Shown here piece after piece: positions 1 through 8,357 of a DNA stretch of 32,948 nucleotides. How positions within the stretch are numbered: position 1 is the stretch's first letter; each line of letters starts with the position of its first letter. The notes below the pieces were generated by a model. The model worked only from the letters and a program-made list of their open reading frames with translations, searched no databases and was not told the origin of the DNA. The translations under genes were made by a program, and so were the position numbers. Source of the stretch: Chloroflexota bacterium (lineage in GTDB: Bacteria > Chloroflexota > Anaerolineae > Promineifilales > Promineifilaceae); assembly GCA_024223125.1 (NCBI GenBank), contig JAAEOP010000494.1, positions 1 through 32,948 of the forward strand, given 5' to 3'.

Positions 1-1060
1 ACGCAATAGGCTCAAGCCTCCCGCAACCCTATTGAGTTGCCTGCGAGAATTCCGTAGTCTCTGGTTCTTAGTTCATTTCTGTCGAAATAACTCTAACGTT
101 CCGATGCCGACTACCTAAACAGCTTAGGCTCTATCTTTCATGCCAGTTTAGTCCCATTACTTTGGTTTCTCGTGGAAGACCTGCTGGAAGTCTGCCGCCT
201 TTCAACGCACACCGCTCAAGCAATTCAAAAGCCTGCATTGGTGTTCGCAGACCCACTTGCACGTTGCCGTGCCAACTTTACGATAACCACACGAAGCTAT
301 CGCGCATTGCGAATAGTGAGTTTCACCATACCAATCTACCACAATACGGGAGAGCGCAACGGTCAATGAAATACATGATGAGATTGGCTTCACCACACTA
401 TTCATTTCCGGCATCTGCTTTCTCTCCTGAGATAGTTTGCCGTATTTTCTCGTAACGAACCACCTGCATTGGAAGTCTGCTCCGCTTTCGCGTGGGACAA
501 ATCTTGAATCCCTATCCATTCCGTTACAGAACGGCATTCGCTTTTTCCAGCATCCTCTACCTGCAATCCCATCGGCAAGCCTCGCGGCTTGCTTTCCCAA
601 TTGGGAGAATTACGAGCTTACCACGTTTCGCACGAGTACCATTTGTGGGTTAGGTCTGACCTTTTCGCCGACGGTGCAACATCACCGCTTACCTTTTGGT
701 TCAAGCGTTTGGTGGGAATGCCCGTTGTCGAGTTTCCCGCCGTCAATACCTTTCGCTTGTTCGCAGTAACGACGTTTATCAGTCATTCACCTAGCGATGT
801 AATCGCAGTTGACACATACCACATAATCCTAGCTCCCGGCCTGCATGATATTAGCAGTCACCGCTTCCTCTTACGATTCCACGACCATCTCAGAGAGATG
901 AGGCTTCATTGTCCCGGAGGCTTCGCACCGAGCCATTGCTGGCAACGCACGCTTCGGTAGGATACTAATGGCAGAACATTAGAGCCTGCCCCCAAGTAGT
1001 TGGGGGTTATGTCTTTATTTGTTAAATCATAACAGCTACTCATGCAACTTCGTGTCGCAC
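1..1060 (-). mobile_element. Degenerate group II intron, 5' end and domain I, runs off left edge
   Basis: Read on the minus strand, the element begins GTGCGAC at 1060 to 1054, the usual 5' signature of bacterial group II introns. Domain-I-like blocks follow, such as ACAAGCGAAAGG (about 750 to 765), GTGCGAAACGTGG (about 620 to 640) and CGCGAAAGCG followed by GCAGACTTCC (471 to 500). No reverse transcriptase frame survives. At 221 to 197 there is a piece with the 5' half of a domain V (GAGCGGTGTGCG, then GAAA). It joins directly to a second copy of domain I tail sequence (GCAGACTTCC near 198 to 187). Another domain-V-like start (TTGAGCCTATTGCG) sits at the window edge (14 to 1). The region is therefore a mosaic of at least two intron fragments. 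Assignment rests on motif recognition without a covariance-model search. Confidence 0.6.
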
Positions 1061-1189
1061 CCCTAACGCCCGCAAATCTGCCGCCCGGAAAGGATGGCGC
1101 GGAATGCTTCAATTAAAGTTTAGTTTGTTGGCTTAGAGTCTTCAATATCAACCCAGCTTTCCGGGTCGGTATAATTTGCATTGTTAGGC
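1061..1189. repeat. attC-like imperfect inverted repeat next to intron 5' end
   Basis: The left side reads CCCTAAC, then GCAAAT, GCCG and CCCGGAAAG. The right side reads CTTTCCGGG, CGG, ATTTGC and GTTAGGC, so the blocks pair in order with small spacers. GTTAGGC fits the integron R' consensus GTTRRRY, and its complement fits RYYYAAC. The total of about 129 bp is within the range known for attC sites. The group II intron starts at the very next base (1060). The site is also about 95 bp past the stop codon of the FG-GAP gene, where a cassette attC would be expected. Orientation cannot be decided, because both ends are near-consensus. No integrase is in the window. It could also be an unrelated long hairpin or terminator recognised by a group IIC intron. 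Confidence 0.5.
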
Positions 1190-1283
1190 GGTGGCCCTGC
1201 TTATTGACTTGGTTGGCCTACGAAACGAACCCAAAACTTGCGGGAGTCTGTACCCTCCGAACTGTTAGAATAGCTCTGAATTT

Positions 1284-2741
1284 TCACTCCTTAACAACCA
1301 TTGGTAAATAGATAAAGGGGGCATCACCATAATACAGATAGATTTTGCCAAGTTGTGACCCGTTACTATACCCGGATGCCCCGATGATAATATCGGGGGA
1401 GCCATCACCATTAACATCGCCAGTAGAGTTGACCGCGAAGCCAAATTGGTCGTCTGCATTTTCGCCCGCAGCCGTAACAACGGTGGTACTGGTTAAACCT
1501 GTACTGCTGCCATAATAAAGATAGGCCATACCCTGTTTTACCCCGCTGCCAGCATCAAAAGAGCGTGCCCCCACCAAAACATCATCATACCCGTCCTTAT
1601 TCACATCTCCGACTGGGGCCACAGAAGAGCCGATTTCACCACGAATATTTGCCACAGTAGCGCTAAAAGCGGGGGTGGTATTTAAGCCGGAGCTACTACC
1701 GTGATAGACGTATATTTTACCCTGTTCACTTGAATACCCCCGTGCCCCGACAATCACATCATCACATCCATCGCCATTAACATCGCCAGCCGAAGTTGCG
1801 ACTTCGCCAAATTTATCTCCAACAGCCTCGCCACTAACGGACGAGACACCCGTACTGGTCAGGCCAGTACTGCTGCCATAATAGATATATACCGTTCCTG
1901 CCGTTGCCGGTTTACCAACAGGGCCTGTAATGTCAGGTTCTCCCACAACAACATCAGCATACTCATCGCAATTGACACTTCCGGCTGTGGCCACGGAACG
2001 ACCAAATTCTGTATATACTCCGGTCGCCGTAAAATCCGGGGTGGCGCTCAATCCGGATGAGCTGCCATAATAACTATATATCTTACCTTGAAGCGAGTTG
2101 TAACCGGAGGCTCCAACAATCACATCAGCATAACCATCATTGTTAACATCACCCGCCGCGGCCGCAGACCGGGCAAATTCATCCCCTATATTCTCGCCGC
2201 TAACGCTAAAAACGACGGTGTGGGTGATGCCAGTGGCATTACCGTAATAAACGTACACTCGGCCTTGATGGGCGTTAGTGCCATGTGCCCCAATAATAAT
2301 ATCGCCATAACCATCTTTATTGATATCTCCGGCTGAACCGACAGCCCCCCGGCCCAGAGAGGCTCCGTCAGTTTCTCCAATGACGGTAAAGACTGGGGTG
2401 GTGGTTAAGCCAGTTGAGCTACCAAGATAGACGTACACTTTTCCCTGATTGTTATTGGCATCAAAACCAAACGCCCCAACAATAACATCAGCGTAGCCAT
2501 CGTTATTGACATCGCCGGCCGAGTTGACCGACTCGCCATATTGATCACCGTCAAACTCACCAGTTATGGTCAACGTCGATATTTCTATCTGATGAGCCGT
2601 AATTTGCGTCGGGTATGGTTGATTTTGCGATGGCTTGACATCTACTTCAGCTGCCCTGACTATTGACATCAGTGTGAGAGACAATAGCAACAGTAAGCCA
2701 AAACCCAAAATTGTGATAATGATTAAACGAGCTAATTTCAT
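1284..2741 (-). CDS. Secreted FG-GAP/VCBS repeat (beta-propeller) protein
   Basis: A 485-residue protein with a hydrophobic signal or anchor segment (about residues 5 to 30, ending near RAAEV). Seven tandem repeats follow, each about 55 to 65 residues with the core GDVNxDGYxDVIVGA followed by a tyrosine-rich strand (YVYYGSSTGL). Seven such units match one seven-bladed integrin-alpha-type propeller. The Asp-rich loops are expected to bind calcium. Repeat 4 is degenerate (GSVNCDEYAD). The C-terminus YLPMVVKE resembles terminal motifs I associate with Chloroflexota exported proteins (inference). The start is supported by AAGGAG seven bases upstream of ATG at 2741. The gene lies between two group II intron remnants and just upstream of an attC-like site, and it contains no ACGGCCGT motif, which hints at acquired DNA. 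The likely role is surface adhesion or ligand binding; the ligand is unknown. Confidence 0.85.
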   Translation of the reverse strand: MKLARLIIITILGFGLLLLLSLTLMSIVRAAEVDVKPSQNQPYPTQITAHQIEISTLTITGEFDGDQYGESVNSAGDVNNDGYADVIVGAFGFDANNNQGKVYVYLGSSTGLTTTPVFTVIGETDGASLGRGAVGSAGDINKDGYGDIIIGAHGTNAHQGRVYVYYGNATGITHTVVFSVSGENIGDEFARSAAAAGDVNNDGYADVIVGASGYNSLQGKIYSYYGSSSGLSATPDFTATGVYTEFGRSVATAGSVNCDEYADVVVGEPDITGPVGKPATAGTVYIYYGSSTGLTSTGVSSVSGEAVGDKFGEVATSAGDVNGDGCDDVIVGARGYSSEQGKIYVYHGSSSGLNTTPAFSATVANIRGEIGSSVAPVGDVNKDGYDDVLVGARSFDAGSGVKQGMAYLYYGSSTGLTSTTVVTAAGENADDQFGFAVNSTGDVNGDGSPDIIIGASGYSNGSQLGKIYLYYGDAPFIYLPMVVKE

Positions 2742-2786
2742 TGTTTTTCTCCTTTTTTATCCAGAAAACATCTTGTTCCTGAGTGT

Positions 2787-2812
2787 GAAACCGTCAGGTT
2801 TCCTACTGTTTT
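2787..2812 (+). other. Short perfect hairpin with T-rich flank in FG-GAP leader
   Basis: GAAACC, loop GTCA, GGTTTC, then CTACTGTTTTTATT on the plus strand. It could act as a weak terminator on the plus strand. On the minus strand it lies in the 5' leader of the FG-GAP gene, about 45 bp upstream of its start codon. No plus-strand gene reads into it. Confidence 0.4.
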
Positions 2813-2841
2813 TATTAGAAAAATAATATGTCTATCAACTG

Positions 2842-3245
2842 GTCGGATTAGGAGGAGGCGTTACCGCCTCCCCCTCTCCTAACGGTGCGTGTGCCTTTCA
2901 ACGCACACCGCTCAAGCCTCTCTAATGCCGTTTGACAGACACGGTTTCAATACGGTTAAATTCACTACCGTTTTTGTCGCCTTCACGATACGCGATTGGA
3001 GCCGTCTCACTTTACGGGTAACTTCGCGCCAACCATTCGTAATGTGGGTAGGCGCATCAGTTGATGATTTGCCCAGCGCGGTTGGTTTCGGTTGTGCAAA
3101 TTGCTTCAATACTGCCATCTGCATTCCTACCTTATAACGGTTTATCAAGCTCTCTCGTGATGAGAGACCTATTTGGAAGTCTGCCCGCTTTCGCGTGGGA
3201 CACAATCCCTATCCGCTCCATTACAGATAGGATTTCAACCCACTG
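2842..3245 (-). mobile_element. Internally deleted group II intron relic with domains V and VI
   Basis: Read on the minus strand, 3245 to 3170 matches the domain I tail of the first intron (GATAGGGATT, CCCACGCGAAAGCG, GCAGACTTCC). Next comes a short frame from about 3118 to 2912, with residues NGWREVTRKVRRLQSRIVKATK, the style of the N-terminal RVT_N segment of intron reverse transcriptases. The catalytic domains are missing. The sequence then jumps to a domain V hairpin (2914 to 2880: AGC triad, GAAA loop, CG bulge) and a domain VI stem (GGAGGCGGTAACGCCTCC), ending near GAC at 2842. It shares an exact 25-base stretch (2893 to 2917) with 197 to 221. It cannot encode a working RT. Domain V has one C/A mismatch in the upper stem. 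Confidence 0.65.
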
Positions 3246-3394
3246 CCAGAAGCCTTTCAAAAAGTTTTGTTTGGTATTTTCCTGTGGTAACAAGATTAAA
3301 TTAGTTTCGTCGATATTCATATAGAGATTGTCCGTTTCTTGACCATTGTTCAATAACATTCTTGTTTGAGTGAATATGCTTCCATAATAACACT
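3246..3394. other. Gap with no recognisable gene
   Basis: AT-rich sequence between the intron relic and the DUF6940-like gene. A short minus-strand frame (3359 down to 3132) runs through here into the intron relic. It shows no domain and is probably chance or the N-terminus of a gene disrupted by the element. Confidence 0.4.
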
Positions 3395-3982
3395 TTATGT
3401 GATTTGTCGATATGGTCCGAAACCATAATATTTAGGGCGGTCATCAAGCCGCACATGTAACCAGCTAACTCCACCTCCAGCCGTACTCAGCCAAACCGGC
3501 TTGATACTGACTCGTTGTGACATCACTTCGCCAACCAATTTCCAAAGCGCATGTCGCTGCACATCAGGAGCCTCCCGCACAAACGCTGCTAGATGCCCAT
3601 AAGCCGATACTGTTGTCTTCAATTGCGGCACAATCATAATCGCATCTCCACCAAGGTTGGAAAACACCAGCACATTTTTCTGTGGTGATTTATTAAAATG
3701 TTCAGCGAAAACTTCAGGATCGGGATGACGTGCCAACATTGGACTATCCAACACAATAAATTCAAATGGCTGCTCAATTGTGTTAATAGTGACAGGGGGT
3801 GTTTCCCATCGAAACGCAGAAAACGGAGTGTCAGCCAATAAAGCGTTGAACATTGAGCGAAACATCACATCATTTTGCCAGCCATGCAAGACATCGGCAA
3901 AGGTAGCCGGTTTTGCGTTAAATTCAACAAAAACCTGGAATCCACGTCCTGTGGTCAGTTTTTTACTTCGAGAAGTCCACAT
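3395..3982 (-). CDS. DUF6940-like protein
   Basis: A 195-residue soluble protein starting MWTSRSKKL. Recognisable family-like stretches are FADVLHGWQND (about 30 to 40), FSAFRWETPPV (about 55 to 65), FEFIVLDSP, YGHLAAFVREAP and, near the C-terminus, WLSTAGGGVSWLHVRLDD followed by RPKYYGFGPYR. These fit the DUF6940 family as I recall it; its function is unknown. The frame is open upstream to 4081, but the extra 33 residues look unlike the family, so the internal ATG at 3982 was chosen. No clear Shine-Dalgarno is visible there. The gene contains no ACGGCCGT motif and sits beside mobile-element debris, which suggests horizontal arrival. Confidence 0.6.
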   Translation of the reverse strand: MWTSRSKKLTTGRGFQVFVEFNAKPATFADVLHGWQNDVMFRSMFNALLADTPFSAFRWETPPVTINTIEQPFEFIVLDSPMLARHPDPEVFAEHFNKSPQKNVLVFSNLGGDAIMIVPQLKTTVSAYGHLAAFVREAPDVQRHALWKLVGEVMSQRVSIKPVWLSTAGGGVSWLHVRLDDRPKYYGFGPYRQIT

Positions 3983-4304
3983 ATTCTTTTGCCCAGCATT
4001 ACTAATACCGCCCCAACGATTAGCATCACCGGTACACCTTTTGAGGCAAAAAGGGTTTGTTCTGTCTGGCGTGTCCGGCACATGTGTTGTTCCAGGTGGC
4101 GGGCTTTATAGTCTTTCCATTCTCGTCTGACTTTGACGGCGCCCACCTTTTGGAACACATCTTGACCTGCATGCCCTCTAGTTTGAACTGTGTCCACTGG
4201 CTTGTCAAGCTCAAAACGGCCGTTTTTCACCCCAGCACACTCGTCGATCCCAATCACATCACCCCACGGCCGTATGTCGATAACCCCACAACCAGCAGCG
4301 TCAA
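3983..4304. other. Probably non-coding or decayed DNA with three ACGGCCGT sites
   Basis: Overlapping minus-strand frames exist here (for example 4329 to 3955), but none has a recognisable domain or a credible start. Three ACGGCCGT copies lie within about 100 bp (near 4218, 4268 and 4313), the first in the window. The segment may be the frameshifted body of the transposase-like gene that begins at 4493. Confidence 0.4.
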
Positions 4305-4493
4305 CTATATGAACGGCCGTTCCCGCCACAGCCGACCCACGTAAGTAATCATGATCGCATTAGGCGCGTTCACCTGCTGGTAAGAAACGGAATAGGTCTG
4401 GCAATACTCGGCAAAATACTGCCGAAACACATCAGCTACCTCTAAAGCCGGCTTCACCGTTTCCACCTGAATGTACGAACTGCTAAGAAACAT
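4305..4493 (-). pseudogene. Fragment resembling an IS91-family transposase N-terminus
   Basis: A 62-residue frame. Residues about 14 to 41 (KPALEVADVFRQYFAEYCQT, then YSVSYQQ) resemble the N-terminal EVADIFRxxGPAxR region of IS91-type transposases. The expected continuation (the RTAALGGHV, CD.C and NSCRNRHCPKC zinc motifs) is not present in any clear frame downstream. That suggests truncation or decay, at roughly 400 residues fewer than a full transposase. A short genuine protein of unknown function cannot be excluded. Confidence 0.35.
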
Positions 4494-4601
4494 CTTACTG
4501 CCTGTTTACAATGACGCTTGCAATCTTTAAGCAGATGATGGGTTGATGTGTGCGGTTGGGGATGTGTCTTGTTAGACGCAGAGAGTTATACTTCGTGGGT
4601 G

Positions 4602-5543
4602 ATGGCCGTCTATACACAATTATCAGCAAATGATATTCAGGAAATTGTCGGCGCTTATGGTTTAACGGCCGTTAGGTATGAGCCTATTGAAACCGGAGCA
4701 TCTAACTCCAATTATTTACTTTATACGCTCCACGGCCGTTATATTTTGACCTTGTTTGACGAATTGAACCAGGCGGGTGTCAATAAATTAGGGGAGTTGT
4801 TGTTGCTATTGGCTGCAAACAAGTTTCCCACCACGCGCTTGCTAGGCCCCATCAAAGGGGGAACAAATATCATTTATAATGGCAAACCCGTCATGATAAA
4901 GAGGTACATACCCGGACAGATACGGCGAAACTTTAACGAGCATATGTTGCGTCAGGCAGGGGCGGCGCTGGCTCAACTACACCAGATACCAGCGCCCGAT
5001 TTTCTGTCTGGCAAAGTCCCATATGGTGTGGAACCGTTTTCCCAAGTTCGCGATCAAGATATTGATCGAGAGTATGCATATTGGCTTGTTGAACGGTTTC
5101 CCGACCTTGAACAACAGATACAGCAAGATTTGCCTCGCGGCTTTATTCACGGCGATCTGTTTTACGACAATATTCTGTTTGTTGGCCAGCAGCTAAACGG
5201 GTTACTTGATTTTGAATGTGCCCTTCATCATTACAAGGTGTTTGATTTAGCTATGGGAATCGTGGGATTGTGTGGGGATTTGAGGGGGAGTTTGGGTCAG
5301 GCGCGGCCGTTATTGGATGGATACCAACAAATCCGACAATTAGAGGAGAAAGAAAAAGAAGCGTTACAGCTATTCATTGAATACGCGGCTGTTACAGTTT
5401 CTTGTTGGCGATTTTGGAAATATCATATTGAATTGTCCATTCCTAAAAAAGCAGGCGTACATTGGCAAATGGTAAACATTGCCAAAGAAGTTAGAGATGT
5501 GCCCCCAGTCCAATTCTTGGAAATAATGTTTGGAGTCTGCTGA
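4602..5543 (+). CDS. Homoserine kinase type II-like phosphotransferase (APH fold)
   Basis: A 313-residue APH/choline-kinase-fold enzyme starting MAVYTQLSANDIQ. This opening is typical of ThrB2-type homoserine kinases, which phosphorylate L-homoserine with ATP in threonine synthesis. Visible motifs are the N-lobe GASNSNYLL with GRYILTLF, the lid region GKPVMIKRYIPG, the catalytic loop HGDLFYDN (about 180 to 187) and the metal-binding LLDFECA (about 198 to 204). The frame is open 18 codons upstream, but family resemblance begins at the ATG at 4602. An intrinsic terminator follows. Substrate is less certain than fold, because related APH proteins act on other amines or alcohols. A GHMP-type homoserine kinase is also encoded at 27337 to 28245, so this one may have a different substrate. 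Confidence 0.65.
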   Translation: MAVYTQLSANDIQEIVGAYGLTAVRYEPIETGASNSNYLLYTLHGRYILTLFDELNQAGVNKLGELLLLLAANKFPTTRLLGPIKGGTNIIYNGKPVMIKRYIPGQIRRNFNEHMLRQAGAALAQLHQIPAPDFLSGKVPYGVEPFSQVRDQDIDREYAYWLVERFPDLEQQIQQDLPRGFIHGDLFYDNILFVGQQLNGLLDFECALHHYKVFDLAMGIVGLCGDLRGSLGQARPLLDGYQQIRQLEEKEKEALQLFIEYAAVTVSCWRFWKYHIELSIPKKAGVHWQMVNIAKEVRDVPPVQFLEIMFGVC

Positions 5544-5578
5544 AAAACCCCAATTTCTTGCTAAAATTGATGCAATCT

Positions 5579-5603
5579 ACCCGACTATAGAAATCGGGTT
5601 TTT
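5579..5603 (+). terminator. Intrinsic terminator after APH-fold kinase
   Basis: ACCCGA, a nine-base loop, then TCGGGT running into five T residues. It lies 36 bp past the kinase stop codon and before the convergent flippase-like gene. Confidence 0.7.
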
Positions 5604-5631
5604 GGCTTGAAGCGACGCCTCCTAACGAAGA

Positions 5632-6621
5632 TTACGGCCGTTTGCTATCAGCGGTCAACGGTTTATCCGCATCTGTTTTAGCTCGATTTTGGCGGATGAT
5701 GGAACCAATGTAAATGGGCGCGCCAAACAGACCGGAAATACGCTCGATGGCAAAGACGAGTAAGGAAAGGGCCACCGCCTGTACACCTGTTAGCCCGGCG
5801 GGGGCAAACAAGATGGGCGCAAAAAATTCGCGGATACCCAGGCCGCCAATGGAGGGAAGCAATATCGCCAAAGACATAATGGGTGTGGTAAAGAAGTAAT
5901 AGCTGATGGGAATATTATAACCGAGCGCTTTACCGGCCGCCCACCACCAGCCGATTTGCATCAAGTTGAAAAAGATGGAAACAGCCATCGCTTGCCAGAT
6001 CGCTTGCCAGCCGCACACTTCTACGGCCGTCAACACTTGATCCAGTTTATTCCACAACGGCCGTAACTTCTGAGGCACAAACGCACTAAAACGACGTACC
6101 AGGCTGCCTTCCAAAACCACAAATCCACCAGCCAGCCCCAACACACAAAGGATGACAATTTGCAGCAGCAGCGGCTGGGGAAAGTTGATGGGGACGAAGG
6201 GCAGGGCGAGCAGGGTCAACATGAAAAGGGCCAGCAGCCCGGTGGCCCGATCAATGATGACCGTACCGGCGGCCGTGCCCGCAGGTACATCCTGAGCCAC
6301 TTCAACCACCCGCAGCACATCTCCCGTCAGGCCAGACGGGAAGACAGAGTTGAAGAAGTTGGAGGCAAAATACAGCTCTACCAGACGGCCGAAACGTACC
6401 GGCGAATCCAGAGCCAGCAGAAGTAGATGCCAACGAAAAGCCCGCACTACAAAACTGGCATTGACCAATAGAAAAGCAACCAACACCCAAACCGGGTCTG
6501 CCTGACTGATCTTGGCCCAGATTTCGGCCACATCTACGCGGCTGAAAACTAAGAATAACCCCAGACCGGTGATGCCAAATTTGATGAGTGTACTTAAATG
6601 TTTGCGAATATTCATAGTCAT
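5632..6621 (-). CDS. Flippase-like / lysylphosphatidylglycerol synthase TM-domain protein
   Basis: A 329-residue polytopic membrane protein with roughly eight hydrophobic helices, in the LPG_synthase_TM (UPF0104, AglD-like) family. Typical features are the N-terminal FSRVDVAEIWAKISQADP segment, RAFRWHLLL near residue 60, ASNFFNSVFPSGLTGDVLRV (about 87 to 106) and the late GGLGIREFF motif (about 260). No soluble synthase domain is attached, so the protein alone matches membrane members tied to lipid-linked sugar transport or surface-glycan pathways. Its position beside a run of GT-C glycosyltransferases supports such a role (inference). It is divergently transcribed from the glycosyltransferase at 6690. 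ATG at 6621 or 6615 are both possible starts. Confidence 0.8.
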   Translation of the reverse strand: MTMNIRKHLSTLIKFGITGLGLFLVFSRVDVAEIWAKISQADPVWVLVAFLLVNASFVVRAFRWHLLLLALDSPVRFGRLVELYFASNFFNSVFPSGLTGDVLRVVEVAQDVPAGTAAGTVIIDRATGLLALFMLTLLALPFVPINFPQPLLLQIVILCVLGLAGGFVVLEGSLVRRFSAFVPQKLRPLWNKLDQVLTAVEVCGWQAIWQAMAVSIFFNLMQIGWWWAAGKALGYNIPISYYFFTTPIMSLAILLPSIGGLGIREFFAPILFAPAGLTGVQAVALSLLVFAIERISGLFGAPIYIGSIIRQNRAKTDADKPLTADSKRP

Positions 6622-6652
6622 GAGCGCGTCATTCTATCGTCACCTTAGCGCC

Positions 6653-6680
6653 TTGTCACCCTTTCCCCTTGTCATATAAT
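6653..6680 (+). promoter_or_regulatory. Sigma-70-like promoter, probably giving a leaderless mRNA
   Basis: TTGTCA at 6653 to 6658, a 16-base spacer and a perfect TATAAT at 6675 to 6680. The expected transcription start is about 6687 to 6690, which coincides with the ATG at 6690. No Shine-Dalgarno precedes that ATG. Promoter and ATG fit leaderless translation and were used to prefer 6690 over a TTG at 6669. Confidence 0.65.
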
Positions 6681-6689
6681 CTCTTCGTT

Positions 6690-8354
6690 ATGGCAAAATG
6701 GCGCAGCATACCGGCCGTGTGGACGGCCGTTCCTCTCTTCCTCCTCTTTTTCTGGCTGGCATTGTCTGGTCTGGCTCTGGATAGCCCCACGATGGATGAA
6801 CAGAATCATCTGGCGCGGGGCATCGCCTTTGTCCGTACCGGCGACCCGCGCTTGAGCCTGGAACACCCGCCGTTAATAAACAGCTTGAGTGCCTTACCCC
6901 TGCTAACGCTGCCAAATGTAACCTTGCCACTGGATGATCCCAGCTGGACAGAACTGTCTCCACCAGATGTTTACTGGTACGTTTTTGCCGACCAGTTTAT
7001 GTGGCATGTTGACAATGATGTGACCCAGATGATCTTTTTGGGACGCCTTCCCATCATTTTTATGCTGTTGGGGTTGGGGTTGGTTGGCTACCATTTTGCC
7101 CGCGAGTTGTGGGGACGGCCGTCGGCGTTACTGGCTTTGTTATTGTTATTGTTTGAACCGAATTTGCTGGCGCACGGCCGTCTCATTACCACAGATTTTG
7201 GGGGTACAACGTTTCTTTTTTTGGCGGCGTATCTACTATGGCGGATGTGGCAGGTGGAGGGTTGGTCGTGGCCGCATTGGTTGGCGGTGGGGGCGGCCAT
7301 GGGGTTGGCTTTTAGCAGCAAACTTTCCATGTTGGGGTTTGTGCCTGTCTTTTTGTTGTTAGCCGTGCTACCGTTGTATCCGGGTGGTTGGCGAGGCGCA
7401 GGACGGCGGTTAGGACAGATTATAAGTGGGGGAGGGGCGGCCGTGTTCGTCGTTTGGGCATTGTTTGGTTTTGAATGGCGGCCGTTCCGTTTTCCCTCAG
7501 CCCAGATGCAGTTTTTGAACGGGATATCTGGCCCCATGCCCACCTTTTGGGCCGGCATAGACCAGATTTTCAATGTCAGCCGCGGCGGCCGGGCAGCATT
7601 TTTATTAGGGGAATTTTCCGATCAAGGGTTTCCACTCTATTTCCCAATAGCCTTCCTGGTGAAAACACCCTTAGCTATCCTCATCGCTTTGCCCATCGCC
7701 GCCCTCATTCTGCTGTGGTACAAACCAACCCGGCGTAACGCTCTCTTTTTGCTTATTCCCGCTTTCTATTACTTCAGCCTGAGCATGTGGAGCGGCATAA
7801 ATATTGGCTACCGACATTTGCTTCCTATGTTGCCTTTTTTGCTGGTTTTGATTGGGGGAGTTGCAAGTTTGAAAGTCGTAAGTGGTGGGCGTTTGGTATT
7901 GTTTGGAGTTGTTGTTTTGTTGTTAGTTGAGACGTTGACTGTACGGCCGCATTATTTAAGCTTTTTTAATTGGGTGGTGGGCGGGCCGCAGGCAGGAGCC
8001 AATTTGTTAGCTGACAGTAATATTGATTGGGGACAAGATTTGAGACGTTTGCAAGATTGGATGGCTGAGAACGATGTTGAAGTGGTGAAACTGGGTTGGT
8101 TTGGCACGGCCGACCCCGCTTATTACGGTCTAAATTATGAACCGCTGCCCGGCTTCCCCCGTGCCGAATTTTTATCGCTGTGGGCAGAGCCGCCTTTTGA
8201 TCCCGCCGATCCGGAACCGGGCATCTACGCCATCAGCGCCAGCAGTTTGTGGGAATCCCATTGGGGACAAAAGACAATCTATCCCTGGTTCCGCCAACGA
8301 GAACCAGATGCGCGGGTAGGGTATTCGATTTTGATTTATGAGGTTGAGGGGTAG
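6690..8354 (+). CDS. GT-C fold (ArnT/PMT-like) membrane glycosyltransferase
   Basis: A 554-residue protein with about ten to twelve hydrophobic segments. The first extracytoplasmic loop carries the acidic pair in SPTMDEQNHLARG (about 33 to 45) expected for GT-C enzymes that use polyprenyl-phosphate sugars. A conserved periplasmic tail has SNIDWGQDLRRLQDW (about 447 to 461) and PEPGIYAISASSLW. The protein is a clear paralogue of the one at 12494 to 14920, sharing SPTxDEQ, DPSW, HYLSxFN, SNIDWGQDL and the GIYAISA block. It lacks the extra C-terminal beta domain of that paralogue. It is first in a co-directional run to 19793, and the next gene starts three bases after its stop. Sugar donor and acceptor cannot be read from sequence. 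Confidence 0.8.
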   Translation: MAKWRSIPAVWTAVPLFLLFFWLALSGLALDSPTMDEQNHLARGIAFVRTGDPRLSLEHPPLINSLSALPLLTLPNVTLPLDDPSWTELSPPDVYWYVFADQFMWHVDNDVTQMIFLGRLPIIFMLLGLGLVGYHFARELWGRPSALLALLLLLFEPNLLAHGRLITTDFGGTTFLFLAAYLLWRMWQVEGWSWPHWLAVGAAMGLAFSSKLSMLGFVPVFLLLAVLPLYPGGWRGAGRRLGQIISGGGAAVFVVWALFGFEWRPFRFPSAQMQFLNGISGPMPTFWAGIDQIFNVSRGGRAAFLLGEFSDQGFPLYFPIAFLVKTPLAILIALPIAALILLWYKPTRRNALFLLIPAFYYFSLSMWSGINIGYRHLLPMLPFLLVLIGGVASLKVVSGGRLVLFGVVVLLLVETLTVRPHYLSFFNWVVGGPQAGANLLADSNIDWGQDLRRLQDWMAENDVEVVKLGWFGTADPAYYGLNYEPLPGFPRAEFLSLWAEPPFDPADPEPGIYAISASSLWESHWGQKTIYPWFRQREPDARVGYSILIYEVEG

Positions 8355-8357
8355 AGA

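Noticed and set aside
202..600. 132-residue minus-strand frame
   Set aside because: It translates group II intron domain I; no protein motif is present and the sequence matches structural RNA blocks.
3132..3359. 75-residue minus-strand frame
   Set aside because: It crosses from intron relic into AT-rich DNA without domain or ribosome site; probably chance.
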